A program made the position numbers and the translations under genes. A DNA stretch of 35,326 nt from SZUA-254 sp031379665 (GTDB lineage Bacteria > Bacteroidota > Ignavibacteria > UBA10030 > SZUA-254), in NCBI GenBank assembly GCA_031379665.1, contig JANNFI010000056.1, positions 1 to 35,326 on the forward strand. The letters are read 5' to 3'. Below the pieces are notes generated by a model. It did not search any database, was not told the origin of the DNA, and saw nothing but the letters and a program-made list of their open reading frames with translations. Numbering within the stretch: the stretch's first letter is position 1; every line of letters begins with the position of its first letter. Shown here piece after piece: positions 16,378-28,458 of this stretch.

Positions 16378-16527
16378 ATGAGAGACATTATCACACTCGA
16401 ATGCACGGAGTGCAAACGCCGGAACTACACCACCACCAAGAACAAGAAGAAGCAGTCGGGGCGGGTGGAGTACAAAAAGTATTGCCCGTGGTGCAGTAAG
16501 CATACGCAGCACAAAGAAACCAAGTAA
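16378..16527 (+). CDS. rpmG: 50S ribosomal protein L33
   Basis: This is a 49-residue basic protein of the large ribosomal subunit. It contains the zinc-binding pairs CTEC (near residues 9-12) and CPWC (near 37-40), so it is the C+ form of L33. MRDIITLECTEC and the KKYCPWCSKHTQHKETK end are diagnostic. It sits between tRNA-Thr and tRNA-Trp, only eight bases before the latter, so it is co-transcribed with the tRNAs. In many relatives tuf occupies this slot. Confidence 0.97.
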   Translation: MRDIITLECTECKRRNYTTTKNKKKQSGRVEYKKYCPWCSKHTQHKETK

Positions 16528-16534
16528 GACAACT

Positions 16535-16608
16535 ACGTCAGTAGCTCAATTGGCTAGAGCAGCGGTCTCCAAAACCGCAGGTTGGGGGTTCAAGTCCCTC
16601 CTGACGTG
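16535..16608 (+). tRNA. tRNA-Trp (anticodon CCA)
   Basis: Acceptor ACGTCAG pairs with CTGACGT. The anticodon loop CTCCAAA lies between GCGGT and ACCGC, and the T arm is GGGGG-TTCAAGT-CCCTC. It is followed 35 bases later by secE, the classic tRNA-Trp-secE-nusG arrangement. Confidence 0.97.
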
Positions 16609-16643
16609 CTCGACTGACGGCACCCTTATTTGACAGACCGGAG

Positions 16644-16826
16644 ATGAAAGAGAAAATAATAGCCTTTTTTACCGATGTCTCGAAGGAGATGAGGAAGGTC
16701 TCCTGGCCCCGCAGGGAAGAATTGCAGGAGTCGACCCTCATCGTCCTCATCGTCTGCGGGGTCATCGCCCTGTTCGTGTACGGTGTGGACATCTTTGTCA
16801 GCAACATCCTGAAGCTCGTTCAGTAG
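16644..16826 (+). CDS. secE: Preprotein translocase subunit SecE
   Basis: This 60-residue protein has the short SecE form: an amphipathic N-terminal helix with EMRKVSWPRREEL (the conserved V-x-W-P-x-R-x-E motif), then one membrane helix (LIVLIVCGVIALFVYGVDIF). It clamps SecY in the inner membrane. nusG starts eight bases after its stop codon. Confidence 0.97.
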   Translation: MKEKIIAFFTDVSKEMRKVSWPRREELQESTLIVLIVCGVIALFVYGVDIFVSNILKLVQ

Positions 16827-16834
16827 ACACACGC

Positions 16835-17380
16835 ATGACGACCCCGAACGCAAAACGCTGGTACGCCATACGGACCTACTCAGGCCACGAAAACAAGGTG
16901 AAGGCCCACCTCGAGAACGAGGTGAAGATGGCCCACCTTGAGGAACGGATCAGCGCCGTGCTGGTGCCGTCCGAGAAGATCATCGAGATGAAGGAGGGGA
17001 AGAAGAAGAGCAAAACGAAGACCTTCTTCCCGGGGTACATCCTCGTCGAGGCGGTCCTCGACAAGGAAACGAAACACCTCATCCTGAACGCCCCCGGCGT
17101 CATCAGTTTCGTGGGACCGCGGGGCGAACCCGCACCGCTGCAGCTCGACGAGGTGCATCGCCTGCTCGGCAGGATGGAAGAGCGGAAGGACGTTGAGCTG
17201 ATGGAGATACCGTTCCACATCGGCGAGGCGGTCAAGGTCGTCGACGGGCCGTTCAACAATTTTACAGGCTTCGTCCAGGACATCAACGAGGAGAAAATGA
17301 AACTGAAGGTGATGGTGAGCATTTTCGGCCGCCGCACGCCCGTTGAACTGGACTTCAGCCAGGTCGAAATAGAAAAATAA
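16835..17380 (+). CDS. nusG: Transcription termination/antitermination protein NusG
   Basis: This 181-residue protein has an N-terminal NGN domain (RWYAIRTYSGHENKVKAHLE) that binds the polymerase clamp and a C-terminal KOW domain (VKVVDGPFNNFTGFVQDIN) that contacts Rho or ribosomal protein S10. A lysine-rich loop (KEGKKKSKTKTFFPGY) leads to the conserved FPGY strand. The gene lies between secE and rplK with short gaps, as in most bacteria. Confidence 0.98.
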   Translation: MTTPNAKRWYAIRTYSGHENKVKAHLENEVKMAHLEERISAVLVPSEKIIEMKEGKKKSKTKTFFPGYILVEAVLDKETKHLILNAPGVISFVGPRGEPAPLQLDEVHRLLGRMEERKDVELMEIPFHIGEAVKVVDGPFNNFTGFVQDINEEKMKLKVMVSIFGRRTPVELDFSQVEIEK

Positions 17381-17405
17381 CAGACAGGGTCGAACCCGGA
17401 GTGCC

Positions 17406-17828
17406 ATGAAAAAGATCACCGGTTACATCAAGTTGCAGATTCCCGCGGGCGCGGCGAACCCCGCGCCACCCATCGGCCCGGCGCTCGGGCAGAAGGGCGT
17501 CAACATCATGGAGTTCTGCAAGCAGTTCAACGCGAAGACGCAGGACAGGCAGGGCCTGATCATCCCCGTGGTGATCACCGTCTTCTCCGACAAGTCGTTC
17601 ACCTTCATCACCAAGACCCCCCCGGCCGCGATCCTGCTGGCGCGGGCCGCGAAGGTGGAGAAGGGATCCGGCGAGCCGAACAGGAACAAGGTGGGCAAGG
17701 TGACCACCGCCCAGGTCCGCGAGATCGCGGAACTCAAGATGCCCGACCTGAACGCCAACGACATCGAGGGTGCGATGAAGATGGTCGCCGGAACGGCACG
17801 GAGCATGGGCATCACCGTCGAAGATTAA
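17406..17828 (+). CDS. rplK: 50S ribosomal protein L11
   Basis: This 140-residue protein is normal in length for L11. It has the N-terminal proline-rich PAGAANPAPPIGPALGQKGVN segment (thiostrepton/stalk-base region) and the RNA-binding C-terminal domain (KMPDLNANDIEGAMKMVAGTARSMG). It binds the GTPase-associated region of 23S rRNA. Its final codons GAA GAT and its TAA stop are the first unit of an 11-bp tandem array. Confidence 0.98.
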   Translation: MKKITGYIKLQIPAGAANPAPPIGPALGQKGVNIMEFCKQFNAKTQDRQGLIIPVVITVFSDKSFTFITKTPPAAILLARAAKVEKGSGEPNRNKVGKVTTAQVREIAELKMPDLNANDIEGAMKMVAGTARSMGITVED

Positions 17829-17852
17829 TAGAAGATTAACAGAAGATTAATT
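17820..17852. repeat. Tandem array, three 11-bp units, across the rplK stop codon
   Basis: Units GAAGATTAATA, GAAGATTAACA and GAAGATTAATT follow without gap and differ at two positions. The first unit consists of the last two rplK codons and the stop, so the end of the gene itself looks duplicated into the gap. A second in-frame stop (TAG) follows the TAA directly. By hand count 7 of 33 bases are G or C. Confidence 0.93.
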
Positions 17853-17920
17853 CACCCGTGGGAGCCCGGCGCGCCATCATGGCGTCGAGGGGCGATCGCA
17901 CCACAACTCAAGAGGACAGC

Positions 17921-18619
17921 ATGATTCATCGCAGCAAGCGCTACAAGGCCGTCGACCCGAAGGTCGACCGGTCAAAAACATTCACGGTCGAGGAAGCCGT
18001 CGCCCTCGTGAAACAAACGGCCAACGCAAAATTCCGGGAGTCCGTCGACATCGCGGTCCGCCTCGGGGTCGACCCCAAGAAGGCCGACCAGGCGATCCGC
18101 GGCACCGTCGTTCTGCCGCACGGGATCGGAAGGGCCGTCCGGGTCCTTGTGCTCACCAGGCCGCCGAAGGACGCCGAGGCGAAGGCCGCCGGCGCCGATT
18201 ACGCGGGTCTTCAGGAGTATGTCGAAAAGATCCAGGGCGGCTGGGCCGACATCGACGTCATTATCGCCTCGCCCGACGTCATGGGTGAGGTCGGCAAGCT
18301 CGGCAAGGTCCTGGGCCCCAGGGGCCTTATGCCCAACCCGAAGAGCGGCACGGTTACCGCCGACGTCGCCAGGGCCGTCACCGAGGTGAAGGCCGGCAAG
18401 ATAGAATTTCGAGTCGACAAATCAGGCATCGTCCACGCATCGGTTGGCAAGGCCGACTTCGAGGCGCCGAAGCTCGTCGACAACATCAACAGGTTTCTCG
18501 ACACCATCATGAAGGCGAAGCCCTCGTCGGCGAAGGGACAGTACGTCCGCAGCGTCACGCTCTCGAGCACGATGGGACCCGGCGTGCCGGTGGACCGGTC
18601 GGCCCTGACGGCCCATTGA
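17921..18619 (+). CDS. rplA: 50S ribosomal protein L1
   Basis: This 232-residue protein forms the L1 stalk and usually represses its own L11-L1 operon. Family blocks are VRLGVDPKKADQAIRGTVVLPHGIG, the GLMPNPKSGTVT loop in domain II (LGPRGLMPNPKSGT), and the C-terminal VTLSSTMGPGV strand. The ATG at 17921 is preceded by AAGAGGAC and gives the usual length and MIHRSKRYKA start. An upstream in-frame ATG at 17858 would add 21 residues unlike any L1 and is rejected. Confidence 0.97.
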   Translation: MIHRSKRYKAVDPKVDRSKTFTVEEAVALVKQTANAKFRESVDIAVRLGVDPKKADQAIRGTVVLPHGIGRAVRVLVLTRPPKDAEAKAAGADYAGLQEYVEKIQGGWADIDVIIASPDVMGEVGKLGKVLGPRGLMPNPKSGTVTADVARAVTEVKAGKIEFRVDKSGIVHASVGKADFEAPKLVDNINRFLDTIMKAKPSSAKGQYVRSVTLSSTMGPGVPVDRSALTAH

Positions 18620-18659
18620 CCGGGTGTCGAAAGAATATTACGCACTCAATACCATACAC

Positions 18660-18697
18660 GGCCCCTGTCCGCCTCCACGGACGCTTCTCAGGGTGCC
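18660..18697 (+). promoter_or_regulatory. Candidate L10-binding leader hairpin before rplJ
   Basis: GGCCCCTG (18660-18667) pairs with CAGGGTGCC (18689-18697), with one bulged T. Inside it a TCCG/CGGA stem closes a small loop (CCTCCA), leaving an asymmetric internal loop CGCTTCT. A two-stem structure directly before rplJ fits the known L10(L7/L12) autoregulation leader. The match to the family model has not been tested. Confidence 0.5.
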
Positions 18698-18721
18698 AGA
18701 TGCACTTCAACAGAGGAAATC

Positions 18722-19243
18722 ATGAAACGCTCTGAAAAGGAACAGATCATTGCCGCGGTGAAACAACGTGCGGAACGGGCCAAGAGCATGTTCTTCGCCG
18801 ATTTCACGGGGATCACCGTTGAACAAATCAGCGAGCTCCGCCGGGAATTCCGGAAGTCGAACGTCGACTACCAGGTCGTCAAGAACACACTCGCCCGCAA
18901 GGCCCTTGCGGAGGTTTCCGGTTTTGACAAGATCGCCGGTCACCTTAAGCAACCCACCGCCATCGCGTTCGGGTACGACGATCCAGTCGCGCCCGCGAAG
19001 ATCATCAAGAAGTTCAGGGAGAAAAACGACAAGCTCCGCGTCAAGGTCCTGCTGCTGGAAAACCGTGTCTACGACGGCGCCCAGCTCGACGAGATCGCGA
19101 AGCTCCCGACACGGAAGGAGATCATTGCAGGCATCCTGGGGTGCATCCAGTTCCCGGTCACCGGTGTGGCGGGCGCCATCAACGCCGTCATGCGCGACCT
19201 TGTCAGCGTCATCGATGCGATCGAAAAGAAGAAGGCGGCCTGA
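18722..19243 (+). CDS. rplJ: 50S ribosomal protein L10
   Basis: This 173-residue protein is the base of the ribosomal stalk and carries L7/L12 dimers on its C-terminal helix. The RNA-binding N-terminus (FFADFTGITVEQISELRREFRKS, then VVKNTLARKAL) is typical, and the C-terminal helix ends INAVMRDLVSVIDAIEKKKAA. AGAGGAAATC precedes the ATG. A candidate L10 leader lies 24 bases upstream, and rplL follows after 87 bases that hold an 11-bp tandem array. Confidence 0.98.
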   Translation: MKRSEKEQIIAAVKQRAERAKSMFFADFTGITVEQISELRREFRKSNVDYQVVKNTLARKALAEVSGFDKIAGHLKQPTAIAFGYDDPVAPAKIIKKFREKNDKLRVKVLLLENRVYDGAQLDEIAKLPTRKEIIAGILGCIQFPVTGVAGAINAVMRDLVSVIDAIEKKKAA

Positions 19244-19268
19244 GTGGGTGCGCCGGCCGGCAACACAT

Positions 19269-19312
19269 CGATTGAAGATCTACTGAAAATCATCTGAACA
19301 TTCAACTGAAAA
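19269..19312. repeat. Tandem array, four ~11-bp units, between rplJ and rplL
   Basis: Units CGATTGAAGAT, CTACTGAAAAT, CATCTGAACAT and TCAACTGAAAA share a TGAA core at 11-12 base spacing. TGA triplets at 19273, 19284, 19295 and 19307 fall in all three forward frames because 11 is not a multiple of three. The rplL ribosome binding site (AAGGAG at 19317-19322) starts directly after the array. Confidence 0.8.
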
Positions 19313-19330
19313 CACAAAGGAGATAGCGCC

Positions 19331-19714
19331 ATGTCAGCAGTCCTGGAAATCGTCGAAAAAATCGAAAAGCTCACACTCCTCGAAGCTTCTGAACTCAAGA
19401 AGGCGCTCGAGGACAAGTTCGGCGTTACCGCCGCAGCCCCGATGATGATGGGCGGCGGGATGATGCCCGGCGCCGCCGCCGCGGCTCCGGCCGCCGAGGT
19501 GCAGACGGAGTTCACCGTCGTGTTGAAAGCGGCCGGCGCGCAGAAGATCAACGTCATCAAGGTCGTTCGCGCCGCGACCGGCCTCGGCCTCAAAGAGGCC
19601 AAGGACCTGGTCGACGGGGCGCCGAAGAACGTGAAGGAAGGGGCCACGAAAGACGAGGCCGACAAACTGAGGAAGGAACTCGAGGATGCCGGAGCAACGG
19701 TCGAGCTGAAATAA
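19331..19714 (+). CDS. rplL: 50S ribosomal protein L7/L12
   Basis: This is a 127-residue stalk protein that recruits translation GTPases. It has the N-terminal dimerisation helix (IVEKIEKLTLLEASELKKALEDKFG), a flexible hinge, and the C-terminal domain (EFTVVLKAAGAQKINVIKVVR, GLGLKEAKDLVDGAP). The hinge is unusual: besides Ala it holds a methionine/glycine stretch MMMGGGMMPG. AAGGAG lies nine bases before the ATG, a strong site consistent with the need for several copies per ribosome. Confidence 0.97.
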   Translation: MSAVLEIVEKIEKLTLLEASELKKALEDKFGVTAAAPMMMGGGMMPGAAAAAPAAEVQTEFTVVLKAAGAQKINVIKVVRAATGLGLKEAKDLVDGAPKNVKEGATKDEADKLRKELEDAGATVELK

Positions 19715-19789
19715 CGCATCCCCGCGCGTGTACCAGAATGCACGGCGGTCCGAAGAGTCACCATTTGTACTCCCGATTCGGCGGTAGGT

Positions 19790-19833
19790 AACCGGTAACC
19801 GGTCGTCAGACCGGTTATCGGTTTCCTGTTTTT
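19790..19833 (+). terminator. Attenuator/terminator hairpin between rplL and rpoB
   Basis: AACCGGTAACCGGTC (19790-19804) pairs with GACCGGTTATCGGTT (19809-19823) over 15 positions with a single G-U pair. The loop is GTCA, and TTTTT follows at 19829-19833 after CCTG. It has the form of an intrinsic terminator. At the rplL-rpoB junction it most likely lowers polymerase gene expression relative to ribosomal protein genes rather than stopping all transcription. Confidence 0.8.
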
Positions 19834-19912
19834 CTCGGGGGTGCGTTCCGGGCCATCAAGAAAGAGGCCCCGGAGGATCGCGAACAGTACCAACAACAGA
19901 GAGGGTGTTTCC

Positions 19913-22900
19913 TTGAAAGTCGCGGAAAAAAGCTCAAACGGCAGAATTTCCTTCGGCATCATCGAGTCCGTCATCGAGTACCCGGATTTACTCAACGTCC
20001 AGACGGATTCCTGGGACAGCTTTCTCCAGGCTGGCATCCCGCCGGAGAAGCGGGTGAACAGGGGCCTTCAGCAGATATTTAAGATGAACTTCCCGCTCAC
20101 CGATGCCCGGGAGAATTACCTCCTCGAATTCGTCGAGTATTACGTCGAGAAACCGAAGTACTCTGTCATCGAATGCCAGGAGCGCGGGCTGAGCTACGCC
20201 GTCCCCCTCAAGGCCAGGCTCAGGCTCTCGACCAAGAGCGACGACGGCAAGAGCTTCGTTGACACGATCGAGCAGGACGTCTACCTCGGCAACCTCCCGA
20301 TGATGACGCACCGCGGGACCTACATCATCAACGGAGCCGAACGCGTCGTCGTCAGCCAGCTGCACCGCTCGCCGGGCGTGTTCTTCGATGAATCGATTCA
20401 TCCGAACGGGATGTCGATCTACTCCGCGCGGGTGATTCCCTTCCGCGGATCGTGGGTGGAATTCACCACCGACATCAGCAACGTGATGTACGTCTATATC
20501 GACCGGAAGAAGAAGTTCCCGGTCACGACGCTCCTGCGCGCCCTCGGGTATTCCAGCGACGACGAGATCCTGAAGCTGTTCAACCTCGTTGATGAAGTCG
20601 ATGCGCAGAAGCCCGGCCTGAAGGACTACATCGGGCGCCGGGTCTGCAGCGACGTGTTCGACAAGAAGACCGGCGAGATCTTCATCAGCAAGGACCAGGA
20701 ATTCACCGAGGACCTCCTGAAACGGGTCAAGAAGGCCGACGTCCGGAAGATCCGGTTCCTCAAGTCGGAGGGGACGGGCGAGAGTTCGGTCATCGCGAAC
20801 ACCATCCAGAAGGACACCTCGCGCTCCGATGAGGAAGCCCTCAACGCTATCTACCAGCAGCTACGCTCCGGCGAAGCGCCCGACCTCGAGACGGCGAGGA
20901 ACCTGCTCGAACGGCTCTTCTTCAATGAGAAGCGCTACGACCTCGGCGAGGTCGGACGGTACAGGATGAACTCGAAGCTGAACCTGACCGTCCCCGGGAC
21001 CACGACGACCCTCACCAGGGAAGACATCATCGCGATCATTAATTACCTCCTCGACCTGCAGGAGGGTCGCAAGACGGTCGACAACATCGATCACCTCGGA
21101 AACCGGCGCGTGCGCACCGTGGGGGAACAGATCGGCCAGCAGTTCAACATCGGGCTCGCCCGCATGGCGCGAACGATCCGCGAGCGCCTCGGATTGCGGG
21201 ACCAGGAGAAGGTCACCCCGCAGGACCTGGTGAACGCCAGAACCATCACGAGCGTCATCAACGCTTTCTTCGGCACGAACCAGCTCTCGCAGTTCATGGA
21301 CCAGACGAATCCCCTGGCGGAAATCACGCACAAGCGGAGGATGTCTGCCCTTGGACCGGGCGGCCTGACGCGCGAGCGCGCGGGGTTTGAAGTCCGCGAC
21401 GTCCATTACACGCACTACGGCCGGCTCTGTCCCATCGAGACGCCCGAAGGGCCGAATATCGGCCTGATTTCATCCCTTTGCATCCACGCGCGGGTGAACG
21501 AGTTCGGCTTCATCGAAACGCCCTACCGGACCGCGAAGGGCGGAAAGGTCTCGGACAACATCGAGTACCTCACCGCCGAAAAAGAGGACGTCTATACCAT
21601 CGCCCAGGCGAACGCGATGCTCGACGAGAAGGGCAGATTCACCGACGACAAGATCAAGGCGAGGCTGAAGTCGGAATACGCAATGGCCAAGCCGGAGGAG
21701 ATCCAGTACATGGACGTGGCGCCGAACCAGATCGTCTCGGCCGCCGCCGCCCTCATCCCGTTTCTTGAACACGACGACGCAAACCGCGCGCTGATGGGGT
21801 CGAACATGCAGCGCCAGGCGGTCCCCCTGCTCCGACCCGAGGCCCCGATCGTGGGGACCGGGATGGAGGAGAAGATCGCGCGCGACGCCCGCACGATGGT
21901 GGTCGCGGAACGCAACGGCGCTGTGGAGTACGTGGACGCGAACACGATTATCGTCAACTACGACCTCGACGACATGAGCCCCGAAGCCCTCGCGAGCTTC
22001 GACGACAAGAAGCGGGTCTCTTACCAGCTCGTGAAGTTCTTCCGGACGAACCAGGACACGGCCATCAACCAGCGGGCGATCGTCAAGCCGGGGCAGAAGT
22101 TCCGGAAGGGCGAGATCCTCGCCGACGGCTGCGCCACGAACAACGGCGAACTGGCCCTCGGCAGGAACGTGCTCGTCGCGTTCATGCCGTGGCGCGGTTA
22201 CAACTTCGAGGACGCCATCGTCATCAACGAGAGCTCCGTGGTGGAGGACACCTTCACCTCGCTGCACATCGAGGAGTTCGACCTTCAGGTCCGCGACACG
22301 AAACGCGGCGAGGAGGAGCTGACGCGCGAGATCCCGAACGTGAGCGAGGAGGCCGTGAAGGACCTCGACGAGAACGGGGTCATCCGGGTGGGCGCCGAGG
22401 TCCTCGAGGGCGACATTCTGATCGGGAAGATCACCCCCAAGGGCGAAACGGAGTCCACGCCTGAGGAAAAGCTGCTCAAGGCTATCTTCGGCGAGAAGGC
22501 CGGGGACGTCAAGGACGCCTCCCTGAAGGCGCCGCCGGGGATGAAGGGGATCGTCATTGCCACGAAGCTTTTCAGCCGGAAGCGGAAGGATGCCGAATCG
22601 AAGAAGGAGGACAAGCGGCTCACCGACCACCTCGAGAAAGCCCAGAAGAAGGCGCTGAAGGACACTCACGACAAGCTCGGCACCAAGCTCGGCCTGTTCC
22701 TGGACGGCGAGAAGTCAGCAGGGATCCGGAACAACGAGGGCGAGATGGTCCTGCGCTCCGGGACGGTGATCAAGGCTGACACGTTTTCGTCGATGGCCGA
22801 TCCCGAAAAGCTCGACCCGTCGAAGGACTGGGTGGAGGACAAGAAGAAAAACGCTCTCGTCGTGAAGATCTACGACAATTACTTCCAGCACATCAACGAC

Positions 22901-23686
22901 ATCGAGGAATATTACAAGCACGAGAAGACCAAAATCCTCATCGGCGACGAACTCCCCTCGGGGATCGTGCAGATGGCAAAGGTCTACGTCGCGAAAAAGC
23001 GGAAGCTCGCGGTGGGGGACAAGATGGCGGGCCGCCACGGGAACAAGGGCGTCGTCGCCAAGATCGTACCCACCGCAGACATGCCGTTTATGCCCGACGG
23101 CACGCCGATCGACATCGTGCTGAACCCCCTGGGGGTGCCCTCCAGGATGAACCTCGGGCAGCTCTTCGAGACCGCGCTCGGCTGGGCCGGGAAGCGTCTC
23201 GGGCAGAAGTACTCCAGCCCGATCTTTGACGGCGCGACTTGGGAGGAAGTAACGGCGGAGCTGGTGAAGTCGGGCATCGCGAAGGCCAAGACGAAACTGA
23301 TCGACGGTCGGAGCGGAGAACCGCTCGACCACGAGGTCTCGGTCGGATACATTTACATGATGAAGCTCTCGCACCTGGTCGACGACAAGATCCACGCCCG
23401 TTCCATCGGGCCCTACTCGCTCATCACCCAGCAGCCCCTCGGCGGCAAGGCCCAGTTCGGCGGCCAGCGTTTCGGGGAGATGGAAGTGTGGGCGCTCGAG
23501 GCGTACGGCGCGGCGAACATCCTCCAGGAAATCCTGACGGTGAAGAGCGACGACGTCTACGGGCGCGCCAAACTGTACGAGGCGATCGTCAAGGGGGACA
23601 ACCTCCCGGAACCGAACGTGCCCGAATCATTCAACGTCCTCGTCAGGGAACTGATGGGGCTCGGACTCGACATTAAAATCGAATAA
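19913..23686 (+). CDS. rpoB: DNA-directed RNA polymerase subunit beta
   Basis: This 1257-residue protein is RpoB, with RpoC the catalytic pair of RNA polymerase. The TTG at 19913 is chosen because GAGAGGG precedes it and the protein then begins LKVAEKSSNGRISFG. A longer in-frame GTG at 19841 would add a basic segment read from the 3' side of the attenuator. The rifampicin-pocket block (FFGTNQLSQFMDQTNPL, HKRRMSALGPGGL) is found near residues 450-485, with the Asp, His, Arg and Ser positions linked to resistance in wild-type state. The C-terminus has the KMAGRHGNKGVV and QPLGGKAQFGGQRFGEME blocks. rpoC starts 13 bases later. Confidence 0.97.
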   Translation: MKVAEKSSNGRISFGIIESVIEYPDLLNVQTDSWDSFLQAGIPPEKRVNRGLQQIFKMNFPLTDARENYLLEFVEYYVEKPKYSVIECQERGLSYAVPLKARLRLSTKSDDGKSFVDTIEQDVYLGNLPMMTHRGTYIINGAERVVVSQLHRSPGVFFDESIHPNGMSIYSARVIPFRGSWVEFTTDISNVMYVYIDRKKKFPVTTLLRALGYSSDDEILKLFNLVDEVDAQKPGLKDYIGRRVCSDVFDKKTGEIFISKDQEFTEDLLKRVKKADVRKIRFLKSEGTGESSVIANTIQKDTSRSDEEALNAIYQQLRSGEAPDLETARNLLERLFFNEKRYDLGEVGRYRMNSKLNLTVPGTTTTLTREDIIAIINYLLDLQEGRKTVDNIDHLGNRRVRTVGEQIGQQFNIGLARMARTIRERLGLRDQEKVTPQDLVNARTITSVINAFFGTNQLSQFMDQTNPLAEITHKRRMSALGPGGLTRERAGFEVRDVHYTHYGRLCPIETPEGPNIGLISSLCIHARVNEFGFIETPYRTAKGGKVSDNIEYLTAEKEDVYTIAQANAMLDEKGRFTDDKIKARLKSEYAMAKPEEIQYMDVAPNQIVSAAAALIPFLEHDDANRALMGSNMQRQAVPLLRPEAPIVGTGMEEKIARDARTMVVAERNGAVEYVDANTIIVNYDLDDMSPEALASFDDKKRVSYQLVKFFRTNQDTAINQRAIVKPGQKFRKGEILADGCATNNGELALGRNVLVAFMPWRGYNFEDAIVINESSVVEDTFTSLHIEEFDLQVRDTKRGEEELTREIPNVSEEAVKDLDENGVIRVGAEVLEGDILIGKITPKGETESTPEEKLLKAIFGEKAGDVKDASLKAPPGMKGIVIATKLFSRKRKDAESKKEDKRLTDHLEKAQKKALKDTHDKLGTKLGLFLDGEKSAGIRNNEGEMVLRSGTVIKADTFSSMADPEKLDPSKDWVEDKKKNALVVKIYDNYFQHINDIEEYYKHEKTKILIGDELPSGIVQMAKVYVAKKRKLAVGDKMAGRHGNKGVVAKIVPTADMPFMPDGTPIDIVLNPLGVPSRMNLGQLFETALGWAGKRLGQKYSSPIFDGATWEEVTAELVKSGIAKAKTKLIDGRSGEPLDHEVSVGYIYMMKLSHLVDDKIHARSIGPYSLITQQPLGGKAQFGGQRFGEMEVWALEAYGAANILQEILTVKSDDVYGRAKLYEAIVKGDNLPEPNVPESFNVLVRELMGLGLDIKIE

Positions 23687-23699
23687 GGAGAGCGATCGC

Positions 23700-27983
<4,284 letters not shown>

Positions 27984-28019
27984 GTACAAACCCCCGGGGT
28001 GAAAAAGGTGGGGTGGATA

Positions 28020-28048
28020 TTGACAATTTCCTTTTTTTTTATTAGATT
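28020..28048 (+). promoter_or_regulatory. Promoter of the str operon
   Basis: TTGACA (28020-28025) and TAGATT (28043-28048) are 17 bases apart, with a T-tract in the spacer. The rpsL start is about 32 bases downstream. No convincing terminator separates rpoC from this promoter, so read-through from rpoBC is likely. Confidence 0.65.
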
Positions 28049-28080
28049 TATAAGCTTTTTCATATTTTGGAGTACTTCCG

Positions 28081-28452
28081 TTGCCTACGATTAACCAATT
28101 AATCCGGCTGAGCAGGGAAAAAGTTACATTCAAGAGCAAGTCCCCTGCGCTGGAAAGCTCGCCGCAGAAGCGCGGCGTCTGCACCCGCGTCTATACGACG
28201 ACGCCAAAGAAGCCGAACTCCGCGCTCAGGAATGTCGCTCGCGTTCGCCTCACGAACAGCCTCGAGGTGACGGCGTACATCCCCGGTGAAGGACACAACC
28301 TGCAGGAACACTCAATCGTCCTCATCCGCGGCGGCAGGGTAAAGGACCTTCCCGGCGTACGGTACCATATCATCAGGGGTTCCCTCGATACGGCCGGTGT
28401 GACGGACAGGAAACAAGGGCGCTCGAAATACGGCGCAAAGAAAGCGAAGTAA
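28081..28452 (+). CDS. rpsL: 30S ribosomal protein S12
   Basis: This 123-residue decoding-centre protein begins with TTG (PTINQLIRLSRE follows), preceded by TTTTGGAG nine bases upstream. The signature TTTPKKPNSALRNVARVRLTN and GGRVKDLPGVRYH loops are intact. They include the lysines where streptomycin resistance arises and the aspartate that RimO can methylthiolate, so the streptomycin-sensitive form is predicted. TTG as start is rare for this gene. rpsG follows six bases after the stop codon. Confidence 0.98.
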   Translation: MPTINQLIRLSREKVTFKSKSPALESSPQKRGVCTRVYTTTPKKPNSALRNVARVRLTNSLEVTAYIPGEGHNLQEHSIVLIRGGRVKDLPGVRYHIIRGSLDTAGVTDRKQGRSKYGAKKAK

Positions 28453-28458
28453 TCGACT

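Noticed and set aside
27984..28020. CCCCCGGGG palindrome after rpoC as a terminator
   Set aside because: The palindrome leaves no loop and the following T-tract lies within the rpsL promoter spacer, over 20 bases away.
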